Assembly (NCBI GenBank): GCA_002339725.1
Contig: DDKN01000009.1
Span: 1-22,358, forward strand
DNA from: Thiobacillus sp. UBA2597
Lineage (GTDB): Bacteria; Pseudomonadota; Gammaproteobacteria; Burkholderiales; Thiobacillaceae
Direction: 5' to 3'
DNA: 22,358 nt
Below the pieces are notes generated by a model. It did not search any database and was not told the DNA's origin. It was given only the letters and a program-made list of their open reading frames with translations. Positions 19,059 through 22,358 of the stretch are shown here, one piece after another. Each line of letters begins with the position of its first letter. Position 1 is the first letter of the stretch. The position numbers were made by a program, and so were the translations under genes.

Positions 19059-19658
19059 ATGATGATTCTCTATTCCGGTACTTCCTGCCCGTTCAGTCAC
19101 CGCTGCCGCATCGTGCTGCACGAGAAGGGCATGGACTTCGAGATCCGTTATGTCGACCTGCAGGACAAACCTTCCGAAATCTCGGTGATGAACCCCTATG
19201 GCAAGGTGCCCGTGCTGGTCGAGCGCGATCTCGTGCTGTACGAGTCGAACATCATCAACGAATACATCGACGAGCGTTTCCCCCATCCGCAACTGATGCC
19301 GGCCGACCCGGTGATGCGCGCGCGGGCGCGCCTGTTCCTGTTCAACTTCGAGCAGGACCTGTTCGCCCATGTCAACGTGCTCGAGCACGGCAGCCAGAAG
19401 TCGGCCGAGAAATCGCGCCAGATCATCCGCGACAACCTGACCCAGATCGCGCCCATCTTCACCAAGCAGAAATACATGCTGGGCGAGGACTATTCCATGC
19501 TCGATGTCGCCATCGCGCCGCTGCTCTGGCGCCTGGATCACTACGACATCAAGCTGCCCAAGCAGGCGGCGCCGCTGCTCAAATACGCCGAGCGCATCTT
19601 CAGCCGGCCGGCCTTCATCGAGGCGCTCACCCCCGTCGAAAAAGCCATGCGCAAGTGA
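19059..19658 (+). CDS. sspA: stringent starvation protein A (GST-fold, RNA polymerase-associated)
   Basis: This 199-residue glutathione-transferase-fold protein binds RNA polymerase in E. coli and reprograms transcription under starvation and acid stress. MMILYSGTSCPFSHRCRIVLHEKGMDFEIRYVDL is the N-terminal thioredoxin fold. NPYGKVPVLVERDLVLYESNIINEYIDERFPHPQLMPADP is the highly conserved SspA core, and the helical C-terminal domain follows (MLGEDYSMLDVAIAPLLWRL). Possible starts are GTG 19050, ATG 19059 and ATG 19062. GGTGGGG about 8 bases before 19059, and the usual family start MM, favour 19059. It lies 23 bp after petC and overlaps sspB by four bases; a pet-ssp linkage is common in beta- and gammaproteobacteria. 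Confidence 0.95.
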   Translation: MMILYSGTSCPFSHRCRIVLHEKGMDFEIRYVDLQDKPSEISVMNPYGKVPVLVERDLVLYESNIINEYIDERFPHPQLMPADPVMRARARLFLFNFEQDLFAHVNVLEHGSQKSAEKSRQIIRDNLTQIAPIFTKQKYMLGEDYSMLDVAIAPLLWRLDHYDIKLPKQAAPLLKYAERIFSRPAFIEALTPVEKAMRK

Positions 19659-20071
19659 ACGAGCTGCCGCAGCAACCCTATTTCCTGCGCGCCCTCTACG
19701 AGTGGTGCGTCGATAGCGGATACACCCCGCACATCGCCGTGCGGGTCGACGGCCGATGCAAAGTCCCGGCGGCCTACGTCAAGGACAACCAGATCGTGCT
19801 CAACATCGGGCCCCATGCCGTGCGCAACCTCCTGATCGACAACGAGTGGGTCAGCTTCTCCGCCCGCTTCGGCGGCGTCGCCCAGGACATTCAGGTGCCG
19901 GTGGAGAACGTGATCTCGGTCTATGCCCGGGAAACCGGCGAGGGCATGGCCTTCGCCCCCGCCCAGGCGGCGGCGCCCAACGCCCAGGAGGCCAGCGGCG
20001 CCAGCAGTCCGGGCGAAGGCGCCGAACCGCCCCCGCCCAAGGGCCGGCCCACCCTGCGCGTCGTCAAGTAA
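19655..20071 (+). CDS. sspB: ClpXP protease adaptor SspB
   Basis: This 138-residue adaptor delivers ssrA-tagged and some other substrates to ClpXP. The N-terminal dimer domain (about 1-105) shows YFLRALYEWCVDSGYTPHIAV, DNQIVLNIGPHAVRNLLIDNEW and FSARFGG. A flexible Ala/Pro/Gly-rich linker (about 107-130) follows. The C-terminus KGRPTLRVVK is the short tail that binds the ClpX N-domain. The start codon is GTG in a GTGA overlap with the sspA stop, so translation depends on coupling. The length is slightly shorter than E. coli SspB (about 165), mainly in the linker. Confidence 0.95.
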   Translation: MNELPQQPYFLRALYEWCVDSGYTPHIAVRVDGRCKVPAAYVKDNQIVLNIGPHAVRNLLIDNEWVSFSARFGGVAQDIQVPVENVISVYARETGEGMAFAPAQAAAPNAQEASGASSPGEGAEPPPPKGRPTLRVVK

Positions 20072-20103
20072 GGCACCGGCTGCGAAGCCGCGTCCGTCCC
20101 CCG

Positions 20104-20109
20104 TATAAT
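20104..20109 (+). promoter_or_regulatory. -10 box of tRNA-Thr promoter
   Basis: A perfect TATAAT starts 15 bases before the tRNA gene, between the sspB stop and the tRNA. No recognisable -35 hexamer lies 16-18 bp upstream (TGCGAA at 20081-20086 is poor). The surrounding GC-rich run just before the tRNA could serve as a stable-RNA discriminator. tRNA transcription may also come from the sspAB operon. Confidence 0.5.
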
Positions 20110-20118
20110 CCAGCCGTC

Positions 20119-20194
20119 GCCGGCATAGCTCAGTTGGTAGAGCAACCGCCTTGTAAGCGGTAGGTCGTCTGTTCGAGTCAGACTGTCGGCACCA
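20119..20194 (+). tRNA. tRNA-Thr (anticodon UGU)
   Basis: This 76-base gene folds as a complete cloverleaf. The acceptor stem GCCGGCA pairs with TGTCGGC (one G-U pair). The D arm is GCTC/GAGC. The anticodon stem ACCGC/GCGGT carries the loop CTTGTAA, so the anticodon is TGT (UGU), reading ACA/ACG threonine codons. The T stem GTCTG/CAGAC carries the loop TTCGAGT. The discriminator A is followed by an encoded CCA at 20192-20194. No other tRNA or rRNA gene lies in the window. Confidence 0.96.
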
Positions 20195-20240
20195 ACAGCT
20201 CAACAAAACACAAAAAAGTTAACGCAGTTTTGCCCGGGCT

Positions 20241-20318
20241 CATCGCCATGACGGCTCCTGTTCCATTCGAGGGTGAATCACCCTGGCGCTGACTGCAATG
20301 GAACTTGGGATGGCGATG
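20241..20318. repeat. nested imperfect inverted repeat
   Basis: Three perfect pairs are nested. CATCGCCAT (20241-20249) pairs with ATGGCGATG (20310-20318). GTTCCATT (20260-20267) pairs with AATGGAAC (20297-20304). GGGTGA (20271-20276) pairs with TCACCC (20278-20283) around a single A. Together they could fold into one long bulged hairpin of about 78 bases in RNA or single-stranded DNA. It could be a palindromic intergenic element (REP/MITE type), a processed 3' structure of the tRNA transcript, or a small RNA. There is no T run to make it a standard terminator. Confidence 0.6.
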
Positions 20319-20328
20319 GCGGGGGGCG

Positions 20329-20550
20329 ATGGATAAAAAACACATTCTTTCAGAAGGCTGCTCTGCAGTCGCCATAGGCCGGCGCAACTGCATAGGAAAC
20401 GTATTAATATTTCGCGCATTCAGCGCGGTGCACGACGCCGAACGGGTGCGTTGCGCTGACATGGCACAATTAATGAAAATGGCGATGGACAGCCTGGAAC
20501 GGCTGTGTGGCGAAGGCCAGCGGCTGCATGAACGGGCCGTCCATGAATAA
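20329..20550 (+). CDS. doubtful small ORF, hypothetical protein
   Basis: This is a 73-codon frame from ATG 20329, preceded closely by GGGGGG. The translation begins MDKKHILSEGCSAVAIGRRN and ends SLERLCGEGQRLHERAVHE. It has no recognisable domain, signal or membrane segment. Codon use differs from the GC-rich neighbours (ATA, TTA and GTA codons occur), and it follows an inverted repeat. It may be a remnant, a transferred small gene, or not coding at all. An in-frame TTG at 20305 would extend it slightly but lies in the repeat. Confidence 0.22.
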   Translation: MDKKHILSEGCSAVAIGRRNCIGNVLIFRAFSAVHDAERVRCADMAQLMKMAMDSLERLCGEGQRLHERAVHE

Positions 20551-20590
20551 CGACCATTCCGCTCCATAAGTTGTCAACGACAGGGAAAAA

Positions 20591-20935
20591 ATGGAAAACG
20601 CAAGCGACACCGCGGATCTCAACTCCAAGAAATCCATCACCATGATCATCTATGCGCTGTACGCGGCGTCGTTGCTCGTGGGTATCACGGCCATCGCGGC
20701 CATCGTCATGAATTACGTCAAAAAGGACGACATGGCAGGCACCTTTCTCGAAAGTCATTTCCGCTGGCAGATCAGGACATTCTGGTTTGGCCTGCTGTGG
20801 ATGTTCGTCGGGGGGTTGACCATGCTCCTGGTCGTGGGGTGGCTTGTGCTGATTGCCAGTGGAATCTGGTACATCTACCGCATCGTCAAGGGCTGGCTGT
20901 ATCTCAACGACAACAAACCCATGTATGCCGCCTGA
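20591..20935 (+). CDS. small DUF4870-like (Tic20-type) membrane protein
   Basis: This 114-residue protein has three hydrophobic segments (about 17-41, 62-80 and 82-98). The second half, HFRWQIRTFWFGLLW...GIWYIYRIVKGWLYLNDNKPM, matches the DUF4870 pattern common in Proteobacteria, where an RWQ(I/x)RTFW segment and a short charged tail are conserved. Function is unknown; it probably sits in the inner membrane. CAGGGA precedes the ATG by about five bases. The RDD-family membrane protein follows 31 bp downstream on the same strand, and the two probably form an operon. Confidence 0.75.
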   Translation: MENASDTADLNSKKSITMIIYALYAASLLVGITAIAAIVMNYVKKDDMAGTFLESHFRWQIRTFWFGLLWMFVGGLTMLLVVGWLVLIASGIWYIYRIVKGWLYLNDNKPMYAA

Positions 20936-20966
20936 TCGCGGCAACAGCTTCCCAGGGAGATAGAAG

Positions 20967-21401
20967 ATGCAAGCGCAGGAACCAAGCTACGCCGGGTTTT
21001 GGGTACGAACCCTGGCCAACGTGATCGATGCATTGCTGATCATGGCAGTCACCATGCCCATCCTCGTCATGACCTATGGTTGGGATTATTTCGCTGAATC
21101 GACCCAGCTCGCATCCGGGGTGGTCGACATCCTGGTTTCATGGGTTTTGCCGCCAGTCGCGGTGATCGCCTTCTGGAACTACCGGCAGGCCACGCCGGGC
21201 AAGATACTCATGTCGATCAAGATCGTCGATGCGAAGAGCGGTGACAAGCCCGCCATGGGACAGCTGATCGGTCGCTATGTCGCTTACTTTCTCTCGGCCA
21301 TCCCGCTGGGCATGGGTTATCTCTGGGTCGCCTTCGACCGGCGCAAGCAGGGCTGGCACGACAAGCTGGCCGGCACGCTGGTGGTCAAAACCGAAGATTA
21401 G
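20967..21401 (+). CDS. RDD family membrane protein
   Basis: This 144-residue protein begins YAGFWVRTLANVIDALLIM, giving the Arg (R14) and Asp (D21) that name the RDD family. The later conserved region is QATPGKILMSIKIVDAKSGDKPAMGQLIGRYVAYFLS, and FDRRKQGWHDKLAGTLVV supplies the last Asp (D124). Three to four membrane segments are visible (about 18-36, 50-70, 102-120). RDD proteins have been linked to transport or membrane homeostasis, but no specific role is known here. AGGGAGATAGAAG upstream is a strong ribosome binding site. It ends at a hairpin shared with the convergent small gene. Confidence 0.85.
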   Translation: MQAQEPSYAGFWVRTLANVIDALLIMAVTMPILVMTYGWDYFAESTQLASGVVDILVSWVLPPVAVIAFWNYRQATPGKILMSIKIVDAKSGDKPAMGQLIGRYVAYFLSAIPLGMGYLWVAFDRRKQGWHDKLAGTLVVKTED

Positions 21402-21405
21402 GCGC

Positions 21406-21439
21406 GCTGAGCCGCCGGTGGCCCAGCCGGCGGTTCAGC
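21406..21439. terminator. strong hairpin between convergent genes, likely bidirectional terminator
   Basis: GCTGAGCCGCCGG (21406-21418) pairs with CCGGCGGTTCAGC (21427-21439) across all 13 positions, one being a G-T (G-U) pair, with an 8-base loop. It begins five bases after the RDD stop and overlaps the last codons and stop of the minus-strand gene. Neither side has a T run, so it is not a textbook intrinsic terminator; it may pause polymerase or protect 3' ends. Confidence 0.5.
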
Positions 21440-21647
21440 CCCCGTCCTCCGGTAAGGCCTGCCCGGCCAGGATCGCCCGGACCAGGCGATCCTCCGGCGT
21501 GCCTTCCGCCCAAACGGTATCCGCCAGGTGCCGCAGCCAGGCGTTGTAGTCAGCGACCGATTCAGGGTTCACCACTTCGCCCGCCAGACCAGACAGCTGT
21601 TCCCGCTCCTGCGGGCTTAAGCGGATTTTCGTGCCGTATCTCAGCAT
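21435..21647 (-). CDS. small hypothetical protein, 70 residues
   Basis: The product starts MLRYGTKIRLSPQEREQLSGLAGEVVNPES and continues as charged, probably helical sequence (NAWLRHLADTVWAEGTPEDRLVRAILAGQ). It has no signal or membrane segment. GAGG five bases before the ATG supports the start. The KIRLSPQEREQL beginning loosely recalls small DNA-binding or antitoxin-like proteins, but I do not recognise a family and no toxin-like partner is evident. It begins 48 bp after the stop of the exported protein gene on the same strand and may be cotranscribed with it. Confidence 0.5.
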   Translation of the reverse strand: MLRYGTKIRLSPQEREQLSGLAGEVVNPESVADYNAWLRHLADTVWAEGTPEDRLVRAILAGQALPEDGG

Positions 21648-21695
21648 GGGGTCCTCGCGAATGCACGATAGCGAGCAGCGGTGCGGATACCTGAC

Positions 21696-22358
21696 TTACC
21701 GAAGGCCTGCCAGCTTCAAAATGCCCTCGTTGAAAGCGGCCTCCTCCAGTTGCGTGAAGCTGACTTCCTCTGAGTAGGACACGGCAATGGCATGGGAGCA
21801 CTCGCCATTCATGCACAGCCGGTAGGCCACCAGGTTCACCGGAGTGGCCGATACCTTGGTTTTTTCGACGGCACCCACACGATCATCCGGAACGGGGTGC
21901 TGCTGCACATCCCTGACCGTCTTGCCGGCCTGGTCCACCAGATAGTGCAGATTGCTTTTTCCCAGATCGGCCATGTTGATCAGGCCGGCACGCTGACCGA
22001 GCAGCAGGCCGATGCCCAGACCAATCAGGCCCTCGGCCGGGCCGCCGCTGACGCGGGTATCGGCCGTTTGCGGCATATAGTCCGCGGCCGGACCGGCGTA
22101 GTCGGGGATGATCACATAATTGGCCATGCGGCCGGAGCGCCACGTGGGCTCGACGACGGCGTAGCCTTCCTCTGCGAAACGGGTGCGCAGGCGCTCGGCC
22201 AGGTGCGGTGCATCCGGTGCCACCACCGACACATCCTGTTTGCCAAGCAGGAAGTTGAGGCCATAGGCACGGGGCGGGCCGGCCGTGATGGTTCGGATGA
22301 GCGGGTCTGCCGAGGCGTGACCGGCCACCAGCAGGCTCGCCATGAAACTAAGAACGAA
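21696..22358 (-). CDS. exported protein of unknown function, 5' end beyond the window
   Basis: At least 220 codons are open to the window edge. An internal ATG at 22343 is possible, but the five codons before it (FVLSF) continue a hydrophobic stretch ending GHASA, so this is probably the core of a signal peptide whose start lies outside. The mature part holds a segment with YVIIPDYAGPAADYMP, a Gly-rich hydrophobic stretch (GGPAEGLIGLGIGLLLGQRAG) and a region with two Cys (RLCMNGECSHAIAVSYSEEV). It ends in helical sequence (FTQLEEAAFNEGILKLAGLR). The two close cysteines may form a periplasmic disulfide. I do not recognise the family. Confidence 0.7.
   Translation of the reverse strand, partial: FVLSFMASLLVAGHASADPLIRTITAGPPRAYGLNFLLGKQDVSVVAPDAPHLAERLRTRFAEEGYAVVEPTWRSGRMANYVIIPDYAGPAADYMPQTADTRVSGGPAEGLIGLGIGLLLGQRAGLINMADLGKSNLHYLVDQAGKTVRDVQQHPVPDDRVGAVEKTKVSATPVNLVAYRLCMNGECSHAIAVSYSEEVSFTQLEEAAFNEGILKLAGLR

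Larger units (their letters stand above)
20195..20590. other. 396-bp sparse region after tRNA-Thr
   Basis: This stretch separates tRNA-Thr from the small membrane protein genes and has no confidently coding frame. It begins with an A-rich run (about 20200-20222), then a nested inverted repeat (20241-20318), one doubtful 73-codon ORF (20329-20550) and an AT-rich patch near 20401-20412. No copy of the tRNA 3' end was found downstream in the window, so no attachment site pair is visible. No T-run terminator was seen directly after the tRNA. Confidence 0.6.

Noticed and set aside
20195..20222. Terminator directly after tRNA-Thr
   Set aside because: The tract is rich in A, not T, on the transcribed strand's sense copy and lacks a stable stem immediately before it.
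20178..20567. 129-codon minus-strand frame
   Set aside because: It overlaps the 3' part of tRNA-Thr and the inverted repeat, and shows no domain or ribosome binding site.
20195..22358. Integrative element with att sites at tRNA-Thr
   Set aside because: No integrase and no direct repeat of the tRNA 3' end are present in the window; kept only as a hypothesis in the findings.

Overview
The window is GC-rich chromosomal DNA with tightly packed genes, GTG as well as ATG starts, ATGA/GTGA stop-start overlaps and strong C/G third-position bias. The run petA-petB-petC-sspA-sspB (Rieske protein, cytochrome b, cytochrome c1, then the stringent starvation proteins) is typical of Betaproteobacteria and some Gammaproteobacteria. 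The wording of SspA and cytochrome b looks betaproteobacterial, possibly a Thiobacillus/Hydrogenophilales or Nitrosomonadales relative. That placement is an inference; there is no 16S gene here.

Region 1 (21-7460): glycogen synthase glgA on the minus strand diverges from two large overlapping signalling genes on the plus strand. The first is a complete hybrid histidine kinase. The second carries a kinase-like dimerisation segment lacking the phosphoacceptor histidine, then receiver, Hpt, receiver and an intact-looking c-di-GMP phosphodiesterase (EAL) domain. Together they look like a phosphorelay split over two co-translated genes and ending in c-di-GMP breakdown. This is the most interesting part of the window.

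Region 2 (7548-9958): gnd and zwf, overlapping by four bases, encode 6-phosphogluconate and glucose-6-phosphate dehydrogenases of the oxidative pentose phosphate branch, without a lactonase gene. With glgA they make this a hexose-phosphate storage and oxidation neighbourhood.

Region 3 (9960-16058): on the minus strand, a membrane-bound tripartite (BarA-like) histidine kinase is followed by an LsrG-like small monooxygenase-fold protein. Divergent from the kinase is an exported thioredoxin-fold DUF255 (YyaL-like) protein. Convergent with that is a membrane-anchored DegS/HtrA-type protease, whose 5' end faces the pet operon.

Region 4 (16059-20194): promoter region, petABC (cytochrome bc1 complex), sspA, sspB, then a complete tRNA-Thr(UGU) gene with encoded CCA.

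Region 5 (20195-22358): a less dense, compositionally more mixed tail. It has a ~400-bp stretch with a nested inverted repeat and one doubtful small ORF, two small membrane proteins (DUF4870-like and RDD), a strong hairpin between convergent genes, a 70-residue protein of unknown function and an unrecognised exported protein whose 5' end runs off the window. No CRISPR array, insertion sequence, rRNA gene or phage gene was seen.
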